Shown piece by piece: positions 8,837-17,741 of a DNA stretch of 64,000 nt. Below the pieces are notes generated by a model. It searched no databases. It was not told the origin of the DNA and saw only the letters and a list, made by a program, of their open reading frames with translations. Source of the DNA: Acidovorax sp. 1608163. Its GTDB lineage: Bacteria > Pseudomonadota > Gammaproteobacteria > Burkholderiales > Burkholderiaceae_C. Made by a program: the position numbers and the translations under genes. The stretch lies in assembly GCF_003669015.1 (NCBI RefSeq), contig NZ_CP033069.1, positions 2,056,501 through 2,120,500 of the forward strand, given 5' to 3'. Positions within the stretch are counted from its first letter, which is position 1. The number at the start of each line of letters is the position of its first letter.

Positions 8837-10132
8837 ATGAAAGTACTTGTGATTGGTGGCGGCGGCCGTGAACACGCAATGGCCTGGAAACTGAGCCAGT
8901 CGCCCAAGGTGACGAAGGTGTACGTGGCCCCGGGTAATGGCGGCACGGCTTTGAACCCCAAGCTCGAAAACGTGGCCCTGACAGATGTGCGCGAGCTGCG
9001 CCAGTGGGCCCAGGCCGAGAAGATCGCCCTGACGGTGGTGGGCCCCGAGGCACCGCTGGCCGCTGGTGTGGTGGACGAGTTCCGCGCCAATGGCATGCGT
9101 ATTTTTGGCCCCACCAAGGCGGCGGCGCAACTGGAAAGCTCCAAGGCTTTCTCTAAGGCGTTCATGCGCCGCCACGGCATTCCTACGGCCGACTACGACA
9201 CCTTTACCGACCCGGCCGAAGCCCACGCCTTTGTGGACCGCCTGGGCGCGCCCATCGTCATCAAGGCCGATGGCCTGGCCGCTGGCAAGGGCGTGGTGGT
9301 GGCCATGACGCTGCAAGAAGCCCACGACGCCGTGGACTTCATGCTGGTGGACAACAAGTACGGCGTGGCGCACAACGAGGGCGGTGCGCGCGTGGTGATT
9401 GAAGCGTTTTTGGAAGGCGAAGAAGCCTCCTTCATCGTGCTGTGCGATGGAAAGAACGTGGTGGCCCTGGCCACCAGCCAGGATCACAAGCGCCTCAAGG
9501 ACGGCGACGAAGGCCCCAACACCGGCGGCATGGGTGCGTATTCGCCCGCGCCCGTGGTCACGGCCGATGTGCACGCCCGCGCCATGCGCGAAATCATCCT
9601 GCCCACCATCCGGGGCATGGAAAAAGACGGCATTCCCTACACCGGCTTCCTGTACGCAGGCTTGATGATCGATGCCAAGGGCCAGCCCAAGACGCTCGAA
9701 TTCAACTGCCGCATGGGCGACCCAGAGACTCAGCCCATTCTGATGCGCCTGAAAAGCGACTTCAGCGATGTGATGGCCGCCGCCGCCGATGGCAAGCTTG
9801 ACCAGCTGGAGCTGCAGTGGGACCGCCGCACCGCCTTGGGCGTGGTGATGGCGGCGCACGGCTATCCAGACAGCCCACGCAAGGGCGACGTGATCACCGG
9901 CGTGCCGCTGTTCAACGAGTCGGACACGGCTTTGGACCATGCCGTGGTGTTCCACGCAGGCTCCACTTTGGAAGATGGCCAGTTGAAGGTGTCTGGCGGC
10001 CGCGTGCTGTGCGTGACTGCGCTGGCCGACACGGTCAAGCAAGCGCAGCAAAAGGTGTACGAAGTGGCCAAGAACATCCAGTTCGACGGCGCGCAGTACC
10101 GCACCGACATTGGCTACCGCGCTGTGAAGTGA
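8837..10132 (+). CDS. purD: phosphoribosylamine-glycine ligase
   Basis: Purine biosynthesis step 2: joins glycine to 5-phosphoribosylamine using ATP. 431 residues from the ATG at 8837 (MKVLVIGGGGREHAMAWKL), the canonical GARS N-terminus. ATP-grasp features include KADGLAAGKGVVVA (about 141-154), GGMGAYSPAPVV and the metal-binding LEFNCRMGDPETQ. An in-frame ATG at 8801 would add 12 residues and is not favoured. Followed by hemF after 146 bp. Confidence 0.97.
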   Translation: MKVLVIGGGGREHAMAWKLSQSPKVTKVYVAPGNGGTALNPKLENVALTDVRELRQWAQAEKIALTVVGPEAPLAAGVVDEFRANGMRIFGPTKAAAQLESSKAFSKAFMRRHGIPTADYDTFTDPAEAHAFVDRLGAPIVIKADGLAAGKGVVVAMTLQEAHDAVDFMLVDNKYGVAHNEGGARVVIEAFLEGEEASFIVLCDGKNVVALATSQDHKRLKDGDEGPNTGGMGAYSPAPVVTADVHARAMREIILPTIRGMEKDGIPYTGFLYAGLMIDAKGQPKTLEFNCRMGDPETQPILMRLKSDFSDVMAAAADGKLDQLELQWDRRTALGVVMAAHGYPDSPRKGDVITGVPLFNESDTALDHAVVFHAGSTLEDGQLKVSGGRVLCVTALADTVKQAQQKVYEVAKNIQFDGAQYRTDIGYRAVK

Positions 10133-10278
10133 TGCCTCTTTTGCCGCTACGGCGTCCCCCGCTCAAGGGGCGCCGCGGCGGCAGGGCTGTTTTTGCTCGG
10201 CGCCTTTGAATAGGTTCTTGTGCCTGCGCCGCGCCAGTTTGCGGGTGTGCCTGGCACCCCGCGCAACGGACCACCAAA

Positions 10279-11223
10279 ATGCAACAACCCGGATTGAACC
10301 CCGCCACTACCGTGGCCACCGTGCGCAGCTACTTGCTGGGCCTGCAAGCGCGCATCACCGAGGCTCTGGAGGCTGTGGAAGGCGAGGGCGGGGTGCGCTT
10401 TTTGGCCGATGCCTGGAGCAAGCCACCGGGCGAGCCGCTGCAGGGCGACGGCGTCACCAAGATCATGGAAGGCGGCCGGGTGTTCGAGCGCGCAGGCTGC
10501 GGCTTCAGCCATGTGCGTGGCCCGCAACTGCCGCCCTCGGCCACGCAGCACCGGCCCGAGCTGGCGGGCGCGCCGTTCGAGGCTATGGGCGTGTCGCTGG
10601 TGTTCCATCCACGCAATCCCTATGTGCCCACGGTGCACATGAATGTGCGCATGATTGCGGCCGGCCACCCTGGCCAGGCACCGACCTGCTGGTTTGGCGG
10701 TGGTATGGACCTCACGCCGTACTACGGATTTGAGGAAGACGCCGTGCACTTTCACCGCACCTGCCGCGATGCGCTCAGCGCCTTTGGTGACGACAAGTAC
10801 CCGCGCTTCAAGCAGTGGTGCGACGAATACTTCTACCTCAAGCACCGCAGCGAGCAGCGCGGTGTGGGCGGCGTGTTCTATGACGACTTTTCGGAGCTGG
10901 GCTTTGACCAGAGTCTGGCGATGACGCAGTCGGTGGGCGATGCCTTCCTCAAGGCCTACCTGCCCATCGTGGAAAAGCGCCAGGACACGCTCTATGGCGA
11001 GCGCGAGCGCGACTTCCAGCTCTATCGCCGGGGCCGTTATGTCGAGTTCAACCTGGTGTGGGACCGGGGCACGCACTTTGGCCTGCAGTCGGGCGGGCGC
11101 ACCGAGTCGATCCTGCTGTCCATGCCGCCATTGGTGGCCTGGTCGTACCAGCGCCAAGCCGAGCCGGGCTCGCCCGAAGCGGCCTTGATGCAACAGTTTT
11201 TGGTGCGGCGCGACTGGCTGTAG
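10279..11223 (+). CDS. hemF: oxygen-dependent coproporphyrinogen III oxidase
   Basis: Haem biosynthesis enzyme that converts coproporphyrinogen III to protoporphyrinogen IX in air. 314 residues, usual length. Signature stretches are [30 protein letters not shown] and [10 protein letters not shown], and the C-terminus RRDWL is typical. In relatives nadD often follows hemF; here a 226-bp spacer with a dispersed repeat leads to rsfS instead. Confidence 0.97.
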   Translation: MQQPGLNPATTVATVRSYLLGLQARITEALEAVEGEGGVRFLADAWSKPPGEPLQGDGVTKIMEGGRVFERAGCGFSHVRGPQLPPSATQHRPELAGAPFEAMGVSLVFHPRNPYVPTVHMNVRMIAAGHPGQAPTCWFGGGMDLTPYYGFEEDAVHFHRTCRDALSAFGDDKYPRFKQWCDEYFYLKHRSEQRGVGGVFYDDFSELGFDQSLAMTQSVGDAFLKAYLPIVEKRQDTLYGERERDFQLYRRGRYVEFNLVWDRGTHFGLQSGGRTESILLSMPPLVAWSYQRQAEPGSPEAALMQQFLVRRDWL

Positions 11224-11286
11224 CCAGTGCACTGCCGTGTTTTAGGGCCTGCCAATCAGGGGTCTTGAACCCCGCCACGGCCCAAA

Positions 11287-11341
11287 AGCTATAATTTCAA
11301 TAGCTGGCAGCGCTTGATCTATAAGCGCAAGAGGCCAAAAA
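11287..11341. repeat. dispersed two-arm intergenic repeat, copy 2
   Basis: AAGCTATAATTTCAATAGCT (GCTAT/ATAGC arm) is followed by GGCAGCGCTTGATCTATAAG CGCAAGAGGCC, the second arm. It lies in the hemF-rsfS spacer. Confidence 0.8.
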
Positions 11342-11449
11342 CACCTATTAACGCCTCTGCGCCCGTGCGCAACACCCAAGGCGTAGCCCCTCTGGCTGTG
11401 CGCTGCGTTGCGCGCTATATTGATTCCACCCTTTCTACTTCTCTGCCTG

Positions 11450-12343
11450 ATGACCACCTCCACCAAATCGGAAACCGCTGCCAAAAAAGACGTGACCAAG
11501 CTCCAGCGTGCCATCGTTGATGGCCTGGAAGACGTCAAGGCGCAAGACATCCAGGTCTTCAACACCGAGCACTTGTCGCCGCTGTTTGAGCGGGTGATCG
11601 TGGCATCGGGCACCTCCAACCGCCAGACCAAGGCGCTGGCCGCCAGCGTGCGCGACGCCGTGAAGGAAGCGGGTTTTTCCAAGCCCCGCATCGAGGGTGA
11701 AGACAACGGCGAATGGATCATCGTGGACTGCGGCTCGGCCGTGGCGCACATCATGCAGCCCACCATCCGCCAGTACTACCGCCTGGAAGAGCTGTGGGGC
11801 GAAGTGCCCGTGCGCCTGAAGCTGGGAGCGGCCAAGCCGTCTTCCACGGCTGCCGCCGATCTGGCCGATAAGAAGTCGGCCCAGAAGGCTGCCAAGTCGG
11901 ATGCGAAGACTGCAGCCAAGAAGGCCCCCGCCAAAAAGGCAGCCGCTGCGCCCACCGCGCCCGCGCGCTCTGGCAAGGCCACGGTGAAGGCTGTGGCCAA
12001 GACGGCCGCTAAAACAGCAGCAAAAGCGGCACCGGCCAAAACCGCTGCCGCCAAGCCCACGGCCAAAGCCTCTTCCAAGACCACCGCTGCCAAACCTGCC
12101 AACAAGGCAGCAGGCACAACAGCCGCCAAGAAGCCCGCAGCCACCAAGGCACCGGTCAAGACCGTGGTCGTCAAACCTGTGGGCGCCAAGAAGCCTGCGG
12201 CCAAGAAGTCGCCCGCCGCTAAGGCCCCCGCACGCGCAGCGGCCAAGCCTGCAGCAAAAACCGCAGCCAAGGCCGCCCCGAAAGCTGCCGCCAAGCCCGC
12301 TGCAAAGCCCGCCGCCAAAAAGGCCCCGGCCCGCAAGGGTTGA
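11450..12343 (+). CDS. rsfS: ribosome silencing factor with long histone H1-like tail
   Basis: 297 residues from the ATG at 11450. Residues 1 to about 125 are the RsfS/Iojap domain: LQRAIVDGLEDVKAQDI, then VIVASGTSNRQTKALA and GEWIIVDCGSAVAHIM. RsfS binds ribosomal protein uL14 and blocks subunit joining. From about residue 130 to the end the protein is an Ala/Lys/Pro repeat region (AAKKPAA, KTAAKAAPK), about 165 residues, resembling bacterial histone H1-like proteins and longer than the domain itself. It heads the rsfS-rlmH-maf-rng run. Confidence 0.93.
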   Translation: MTTSTKSETAAKKDVTKLQRAIVDGLEDVKAQDIQVFNTEHLSPLFERVIVASGTSNRQTKALAASVRDAVKEAGFSKPRIEGEDNGEWIIVDCGSAVAHIMQPTIRQYYRLEELWGEVPVRLKLGAAKPSSTAAADLADKKSAQKAAKSDAKTAAKKAPAKKAAAAPTAPARSGKATVKAVAKTAAKTAAKAAPAKTAAAKPTAKASSKTTAAKPANKAAGTTAAKKPAATKAPVKTVVVKPVGAKKPAAKKSPAAKAPARAAAKPAAKTAAKAAPKAAAKPAAKPAAKKAPARKG

Positions 12344-12417
12344 TGGGCCTGCACGCTGCGCACCCAGCGTGTCTGGGCGCGTAGCGCGCTGTCTTTTTCA
12401 CGCATCCAGGTTGATCC

Positions 12418-12885
12418 ATGAAGCTGCTGATTGTTGCCGTCGGGCAGCGGGTGCCCGATTGGGCACAAACCGCCTACGACGACTACGCCAAACGCTTTCC
12501 GCCCGAGCTCAAGGTCGAGCTCAAGGCCGTTAAAACCGAGCCACGCGGCTCCAAGACGCTGGAGACGCTGTACGCCGCAGAGCGTGAGCGCATCGAAGCC
12601 GCCATCCCACGCGGCACCCGCGTGGTGGCACTGGACGAGCGCGGTACCAACCTCACCACCAAGGCCCTGGCCGATCGGCTCAAGGGCTGGCAGCTGGGTG
12701 GCGACGACGTGGCGCTGGTCATTGGCGGGCCCGACGGGCTGGACCCAGCCTTTCGCCAGGCGGCACACGAACGCATCCGCCTGTCGGATTTGACGCTGCC
12801 CCATGCCATGGTGCGTGTGCTGCTGATTGAGCAGCTGTACCGGGCCTGGTCTGTGAACGCTGGGCACCCCTACCACCGCGAGTGA
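12418..12885 (+). CDS. rlmH: 23S rRNA pseudouridine-1915 N3-methyltransferase
   Basis: 155 residues, standard length for this SPOUT-family methyltransferase. It starts [15 protein letters not shown]. The SAM-binding trefoil knot is seen as [11 protein letters not shown] and [23 protein letters not shown], ending HPYHRE. It modifies helix 69 of 23S rRNA and needs 70S ribosomes, which suits its place after rsfS. Confidence 0.97.
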   Translation: MKLLIVAVGQRVPDWAQTAYDDYAKRFPPELKVELKAVKTEPRGSKTLETLYAAERERIEAAIPRGTRVVALDERGTNLTTKALADRLKGWQLGGDDVALVIGGPDGLDPAFRQAAHERIRLSDLTLPHAMVRVLLIEQLYRAWSVNAGHPYHRE

Positions 12886-12921
12886 GGCGTGCGTGCTTTG
12901 CGTTGGCTCACAGATTGCTCT

Positions 12922-12970
12922 TGTTTTTATAGCTGCTTGCGCATGGTGAGAAAGCGCTAGAGCTGATTTT
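12922..12970. repeat. dispersed two-arm intergenic repeat, copy 3 (degenerate)
   Basis: TTTTTATAGCTGCTTGCGCA then GAAAGCGCTAGAGCTGATTT: recognisable arms of the dispersed family. A REPIN-cored element is inserted at its 3' edge, duplicating GATTTTTA. Confidence 0.6.
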
Positions 12971-12972
12971 TA

Positions 12973-13120
12973 CCTGATTAGCGACTTGCCTCAGATACCA
13001 CTGCATCCGTTCGGGCTGAGCCCGTCGAAGCCAGGGCTTGCCGCGTGCGTGCAAGGCTTCGACAGGCTCAGCCCGAACGGGTGGGGACGAGAAAGCGTCT
13101 GAGGTAGGTCGCCAATCAGG
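12973..13120. mobile_element. REPIN-cored MITE, copy 1 (148 bp, 8-bp target duplication)
   Basis: Outer inverted ends CCTGATTAGCGACTTGCC (12973) and GGTAGGTCGCCAATCAGG (ending 13120), and an inner pair TTCGGGCTGAGCCCGTCGAA / TTCGACAGGCTCAGCCCGAA. The element is flanked on both sides by GATTTTTA (12965-12972 and 13121-13128), a perfect 8-bp direct repeat. Copy 2 at 50596-50741 is nearly identical. The element lies between rlmH and maf. Confidence 0.88.
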
Positions 13121-13142
13121 GATTTTTATTCAAAATCTGTTC

Positions 13143-13778
13143 ATGCCCGACTTCATCTACCTTGCCTCCCAAAGTCCACGCCGCCGTCAGTTGCTGGAGC
13201 AACTGGGCGTGCGCCATGAGCTGCTGTTGCCCAACGTTCAGGGCGATGTGGCTGAAGACGCCGAGGGCATCGAAGCCGTGTTGCCTGGCGAAAGCCCGGA
13301 CGACTACGTCATGCGTGTCACCGGTCTCAAGCTTGATGCCGCTGTGGCCCGTTGCACCCGCCGTGGGTTGCCCTCAGCCCCCATCCTGTGCTCCGACACC
13401 ACCGTGGCGCTGGGCCCCGCCATCTACGGCAAGCCCGACGATGCCGCCCATGCGGCGCGCATGCTGGCCGAGCTGTCGGGCCAGACGCACCGGGTGCTCA
13501 CTGCGGTGGCCGTGCAGGCGGGGCAGGGCGGGCAAGGCGCAGTGGCCCAGCGGCTGCAGGCGTTGTCGGTGTCTGAGGTGACCTTTGCTCCGCTGACCCC
13601 GGCGCAAATCGCCGCCTATGTGGCCACGGGCGAGCCCTTGGGCAAGGCCGGGGCCTATGGCATTCAAGGCGCAGCCGCTGCCTTCATCCCTGTGCTGCAT
13701 GGCAGCTATTCAGGCATCATGGGCCTGCCTATGTTTGAGACGGCCCAGCTGCTGCGCTCCATCGGTTTTGCTGTCTAA
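13143..13778 (+). CDS. maf: Maf family nucleotide pyrophosphatase
   Basis: 211 residues from the ATG at 13143 (MPDFIYLASQSPRRRQLLEQLG), a textbook Maf start with the SxSPRR phosphate-binding motif. ILCSDTTVALG and IYGKPDDAAHAARML are the other active-site blocks. Maf proteins hydrolyse non-canonical or excess nucleoside triphosphates; the DTT rather than DTV motif does not settle dTTP/UTP versus m7GTP specificity. The REPIN-cored element ends 22 bp upstream, so the gene may depend on read-through from rlmH or on promoter sequence in the element. Confidence 0.92.
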   Translation: MPDFIYLASQSPRRRQLLEQLGVRHELLLPNVQGDVAEDAEGIEAVLPGESPDDYVMRVTGLKLDAAVARCTRRGLPSAPILCSDTTVALGPAIYGKPDDAAHAARMLAELSGQTHRVLTAVAVQAGQGGQGAVAQRLQALSVSEVTFAPLTPAQIAAYVATGEPLGKAGAYGIQGAAAAFIPVLHGSYSGIMGLPMFETAQLLRSIGFAV

Positions 13779-13798
13779 GTCCTCACTGCATTCACACC

Positions 13799-15301
13799 AT
13801 GGCCGCCTCCATCCATCAAGACATTCTGATCAACTGGTCACCCCAGGAAACCCGCGTGGCCGTGGTGGAGCATGGCGCAGTGCAAGAGCTGCACCTAGAG
13901 CGCACGCTCGAGCGCGGGCTGGTGGGCAACGTCTACCTGGGCAAGGTCTCGCGCGTGCTGCCGGGCATGCAGTCGGCCTTTATCGACATTGGCCTGGAGC
14001 GTGCGGCCTTCTTGCATGTGGCCGATGTGTGGCACCGCCAGCCCGATGGCGAACCACCATCGTTTGCCCGAAAGACCGAGCCGCAACTGCCCATTGAAAA
14101 GCAAGTGTTCGAGGGGCAGTCGCTCATGGTGCAAGTCATCAAGGACCCCATCGGCACCAAAGGCGCGCGGCTGTCCACACAGATCAGCATCGCGGGCCGC
14201 CTGCTGGTGTTTTTGCCGCAGGACGACCATGTGGGCGTGTCGCAAAAGATTCCGCCTGCCGAGCGCGATGCCCTTCGGTCTCGCCTGCAGGCCCTGGTGG
14301 GTGACAAGTCCACGGGTGGGGGCGGTGGCTTTATCCTGCGCACCAACGGCGAAGACTCCACGGACGAAGAGTTGGCCGAAGACATTGCCTACCTGCGCAA
14401 GACCTGGGCGCGCATCAAGGAAGCCTCGCTCAAGCTGCCTGCGGGCTCGCTCTTGCACCAGGACCTGGATTTGCTGCAGCGCGTGCTGCGCGACCTCGTG
14501 GGTGATCACACGCAGACCATCCGTTTGGATTCGATGGAGCAGTTCCACCGCCTGCGTGCGTTCGGGCAAGAGTTCATGCCCGCCGCCGCAGGCAAGCTGC
14601 AGCACTACAAGGGCGAGCGGCCGATTTTTGACCTGTACTCCATCGACGAAGAAGTGGCCAAGGCCCTGGGGCGCCGCGTCGATCTGAAATCGGGCGGCTA
14701 CCTGATCGTGGACCAGACCGAGGCGCTGACCACCATCGACGTGAACACCGGTGGCTACGTGGGCGCACGCAATTTCGACGACACCATCTTCAAGACCAAC
14801 CTGGAGGCCGCGCAGGCCATTGCCCGCCAGCTGCGCCTGCGCAACCTGGGCGGCATCATCATCGTGGACTTCATCGACATGGTGCGCGAGGACCACCAGC
14901 AGGCCGTGCTGTCGGAGTTCAAGAAGCAGCTAGCGCGCGACCGGGTCAAGACCATGTCGTCGGGCACGTTCTCGCAACTGGGCCTGGTGGAGATGACGCG
15001 CAAGCGCACCCGCGAGTCGCTCGCCCACATGCTGTGCGAGCCCTGCGAAGCCTGCCAGGGCAAGGGCAGTGTGAAGACTGCGCGCAGCGTGTGCTACGAC
15101 ATCCTGCGCGAGATCTTGCGCGAAGCCCGTCAGTTCAACCCGCGCGAATTCCGCGTGGTCGCCTCGGCGCGGGTGGTGGAGCTGTTTTTGGACGAGGAAA
15201 GCCAGCACTTGGCTGGCCTCTCGGATTTCATCAAGAAGCCCATCTCGCTGCAGGCCGAGAGCGCGGTGGGGCAGGAGCAGTACGACATCGTGCTGCTGTA
15301 G
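13799..15301 (+). CDS. rng: ribonuclease G
   Basis: 500 residues, close to E. coli RNase G (489). It has an N-terminal S1/RNA-binding region (GNVYLGKVSRVLPGMQSAFID, residues about 41-61), the catalytic segment TTIDVNTGGYVGARNFDDTI with acidic metal ligands, IIIVDFIDM, and the zinc-link CEPCEAC. No long C-terminal scaffold, so it is Rng rather than RNase E. It starts 20 bp after maf. Functions: 16S rRNA 5' maturation and mRNA decay. Confidence 0.96.
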   Translation: MAASIHQDILINWSPQETRVAVVEHGAVQELHLERTLERGLVGNVYLGKVSRVLPGMQSAFIDIGLERAAFLHVADVWHRQPDGEPPSFARKTEPQLPIEKQVFEGQSLMVQVIKDPIGTKGARLSTQISIAGRLLVFLPQDDHVGVSQKIPPAERDALRSRLQALVGDKSTGGGGGFILRTNGEDSTDEELAEDIAYLRKTWARIKEASLKLPAGSLLHQDLDLLQRVLRDLVGDHTQTIRLDSMEQFHRLRAFGQEFMPAAAGKLQHYKGERPIFDLYSIDEEVAKALGRRVDLKSGGYLIVDQTEALTTIDVNTGGYVGARNFDDTIFKTNLEAAQAIARQLRLRNLGGIIIVDFIDMVREDHQQAVLSEFKKQLARDRVKTMSSGTFSQLGLVEMTRKRTRESLAHMLCEPCEACQGKGSVKTARSVCYDILREILREARQFNPREFRVVASARVVELFLDEESQHLAGLSDFIKKPISLQAESAVGQEQYDIVLL

Positions 15302-15326
15302 CAGCCACGTTGTTCGACTGCTTGCC

Positions 15327-15935
15327 TCAGGCGTCGATCTGCATGGCCGGGCGTGCCTGAACCTGGGCCAGCCAGGTCTGCACATGCGGGTGCGCATTGA
15401 CGGGTGCCCCCAGGTACACGCTGTAGCCCAGCACCGAGCCCACCACCAAGTCCACCAGCGAATAGTCTGCGCCGAGCATCCAGGGCTGCTTGGCCAGCCG
15501 TGCGTCCAGCAGCGCCAGCAGATCGTTCAGCCCCGCAGTGGCTGCCTTCGCATAGGCAGGGCTGCGCAGTGCCTCGTCGCCCTGCGTCGCCACATGCAGG
15601 TGCTTGAGGACCGTGCCGTAGGTCACATACGCCCAGGTGCACCATGACAAGGCCTGCAGCGCCTCGGGCGTGCCCGCAGTGGGCCACAGCCCGCGCTCGA
15701 CGCCGTAGCGGTGGCCCAGCCACAGGTGGATGGCCAGGGCCTCGAACATGGGGGCGCCGTCCACCGTCAGCGTGGGCACCTTGCCGTTGGGGTTGAGGGC
15801 CAGGTACTCCGGGCGGTGCTGTGCGCCAGCGCGGATGTCGATCTTCACGCGCTCGTGGGGTACGCCCAGCTCGGCAAGGGCGCAGGCAATAGGGGTGGCA
15901 CTCGACATGGGGTGCCAGTAAAGGACGATGGACAT
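15327..15935 (-). CDS. glutathione S-transferase family protein
   Basis: 202 residues from the ATG at 15935. The N-terminal thioredoxin-like domain (MSIVLYWHPMSSATPIACAL) has the ALNPNGKVPTL motif with the cis-proline, and the helical C-terminal domain has the N-capping ADYSLVDLVVG segment. Substrate unknown. It is divergent from the WYL-domain regulator at 16028, and a palindrome in the 92-bp spacer suggests that regulator controls it. Confidence 0.9.
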   Translation of the reverse strand: MSIVLYWHPMSSATPIACALAELGVPHERVKIDIRAGAQHRPEYLALNPNGKVPTLTVDGAPMFEALAIHLWLGHRYGVERGLWPTAGTPEALQALSWCTWAYVTYGTVLKHLHVATQGDEALRSPAYAKAATAGLNDLLALLDARLAKQPWMLGADYSLVDLVVGSVLGYSVYLGAPVNAHPHVQTWLAQVQARPAMQIDA

Positions 15936-15984
15936 CGAAAACTCCTTGGGGTGGTGGGTAAAAGGTGGCACCACTGTAGAAGCC

Positions 15985-16009
15985 ATTGCGGACAGTTTCG
16001 GTCCGCAAT
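15985..16009. promoter_or_regulatory. palindromic operator between GST and WYL regulator genes
   Basis: ATTGCGGAC (15985-15993), a 7-base spacer, then GTCCGCAAT (16001-16009): a perfect 9-bp inverted repeat in the spacer between divergent genes. WYL/DeoR-type HTH proteins usually bind such dyads at their own promoter, so this is probably the shared operator. Confidence 0.7.
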
Positions 16010-16027
16010 CCACCGTACAGTCGCACC

Positions 16028-16993
16028 ATGCTGACTTCATCGACCCGGCTGCTGCGCCTGCTGTCCCTGTTGCAAACCCGCAGCCACTGGCTGGGGCCCG
16101 AACTGGCCGAGCGCCTGGAAGTGCACCCGCGCACCCTGCGGCGCGATGTGGACCGCCTGCGCCAGCTCGGCTATCCGGTGCAGGCCAGCAGTGGCGTGGC
16201 GGGCGGCTATGCCTTTCGCGCGGGGCAGGCGCTGCCCCCGTTGCTGCTCGACGACGAAGAAGCCCTGGCTGTATCGATTGCGCTGCGCACCGCCACCGCG
16301 GGCGCCGTGGTCGGCATTGAAGAGCCCGCCTTGCGCGCTCTGGTCAAGCTGGAGCAGGCCATGCCCCTGCGGCTGCGCGAACAGGTGGACGCCTTGCGCT
16401 CCACCATCCTGCCCCTGGACCGTGTCGGGCCGGTGGTGGAGGCCTCGCTGTTGGCCACGCTGGCATCGGCCTGCCGCGACCAGTTGCGGCTTGGCTTCTC
16501 GTACGAAGACGGCAAGGGGCGCGCTACCCAGCGCTCGGTGGAGCCCCAAGGCGTGGTGCACACCGGCATGCGCTGGTATCTGGTGGCGTGGGACTACGAC
16601 CGTGGCGACTGGCGCACCTTTCGCATCGACCGCATGGTGGCAAAGCCCGAAGTCGGCGCGCATTTCTCGCCGCGCCCCGGGCCGGACGGCGGCGACCTCA
16701 AGGCGTACGTGTCGCGCTCCATCACCGCAGCGCCGCACCCCGACCAGGCGCAGGTGGTGCTGCATGCCCCTTATGCAGAAATGGCGCGGCGCATTCCGCA
16801 GTCGGCCGGTGTGGTCACAACGCGGGCCGATGGGCAGCAGTGCCAGCTGGCATGCGCCGCCAGCGATGCACTGGTGTTCTGGCTCATGGCGCTGGATGTG
16901 GAGTTTGAGGTGCTGGCGCCCGCGTCGCTGCAGGAGCGGCTGCGCGTGGCGGGGGAGCGGGCGTTGCGTTGCACTGGCGCGCGCAGTTCGTGA
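16028..16993 (+). CDS. HTH and WYL-domain transcriptional regulator
   Basis: 321 residues from the ATG at 16028. The winged HTH (residues 1-60) includes ELAERLEVHPRTLRRDVDRLRQLGYPV. A WYL domain follows (about 140-230), with RWYLVAWDYDRGDWRTFRIDR as its hallmark, and a C-terminal WCX-like extension. Ligand unknown; WYL domains sense nucleotides or nucleic acids in some relatives. Likely autoregulated and controlling the divergent GST through the dyad at 15985-16009. It ends 7 bp before the convergent kdpE. Confidence 0.92.
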   Translation: MLTSSTRLLRLLSLLQTRSHWLGPELAERLEVHPRTLRRDVDRLRQLGYPVQASSGVAGGYAFRAGQALPPLLLDDEEALAVSIALRTATAGAVVGIEEPALRALVKLEQAMPLRLREQVDALRSTILPLDRVGPVVEASLLATLASACRDQLRLGFSYEDGKGRATQRSVEPQGVVHTGMRWYLVAWDYDRGDWRTFRIDRMVAKPEVGAHFSPRPGPDGGDLKAYVSRSITAAPHPDQAQVVLHAPYAEMARRIPQSAGVVTTRADGQQCQLACAASDALVFWLMALDVEFEVLAPASLQERLRVAGERALRCTGARSS

Positions 16994-17000
16994 GTTGGCG

Positions 17001-17723
17001 TCAGGGTACGAACCGGTACCCGATACCCGCCTCAGTCCGCAAGTGCCGGGGCATGGAGGCGTTGTCCTCCACCTTCTTGCGCAGGTTGGCCATGTGTACG
17101 CGCACGTAGTGCGTGTCTTCAGCATGGCCTGGGCCCCATACGGCCTTGAGCAGCTGGGCGTGGGTGATGACGCGGTCAGGCTGGGAGGCCAGATAGGTGA
17201 GCAGCTTGTATTCGATGGGCGTGAGGTGCAGGGCCTCGCTGCCATCGCCTTCGCCATTGCTTTGCGTGCGGCGCTCCACCGTACGGCGGGCAAGGTCCAC
17301 GGTGATGGGGCCGAACTGGATGACGGGTGTGGCTTCGGCGCCGGATGTCCTTTGGCTGCGCCGCAGCTGCGCGCGCACGCGGGCCATCAGCTCGCCGGAG
17401 CCAAAGGGTTTGACGAGGTAGTCGTCGGCCCCTGCGTCCAGCGCCGCGATCTTGCTGGCTTCGGCGCTGCGGGCCGAGAGCACGATGATGGGCATGGCCG
17501 ACCAGGTGCGCAGGTCGCGGATCAAATCGACGCCATCCCCGTCGGGCAGCCCCAGGTCCAGCACCACCAGGTCGGGGCGGCGGGTGCCGGCTTCGATCAG
17601 GCCGCGCTGCAGGGTCGCGGCCTCGTGTACGGTGTGGCCTTCGGTCTCCAGCGTCAGGCGCACAAAGCGGCGGATATCGGCTTCGTCTTCAACGATGAGG
17701 ATGTGCGTGGGCAGGTCGGTCAT
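17001..17723 (-). CDS. kdpE: KDP operon response regulator
   Basis: 240 residues, OmpR/PhoB type. The receiver domain has D56 as phosphoacceptor (VVLDLGLPDG) and K105 (DYLVKPFGSGE). The winged-helix output domain has LTPIEYKLLTYLASQPDRVITH and ends GIGYRFVP. It is phosphorylated by KdpD, encoded 18 bp upstream on the same strand, and turns on kdpFABC at low potassium or high osmolarity. Confidence 0.95.
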   Translation of the reverse strand: MTDLPTHILIVEDEADIRRFVRLTLETEGHTVHEAATLQRGLIEAGTRRPDLVVLDLGLPDGDGVDLIRDLRTWSAMPIIVLSARSAEASKIAALDAGADDYLVKPFGSGELMARVRAQLRRSQRTSGAEATPVIQFGPITVDLARRTVERRTQSNGEGDGSEALHLTPIEYKLLTYLASQPDRVITHAQLLKAVWGPGHAEDTHYVRVHMANLRKKVEDNASMPRHLRTEAGIGYRFVP

Positions 17724-17741
17724 GGCATGGATGCAAGGGTG

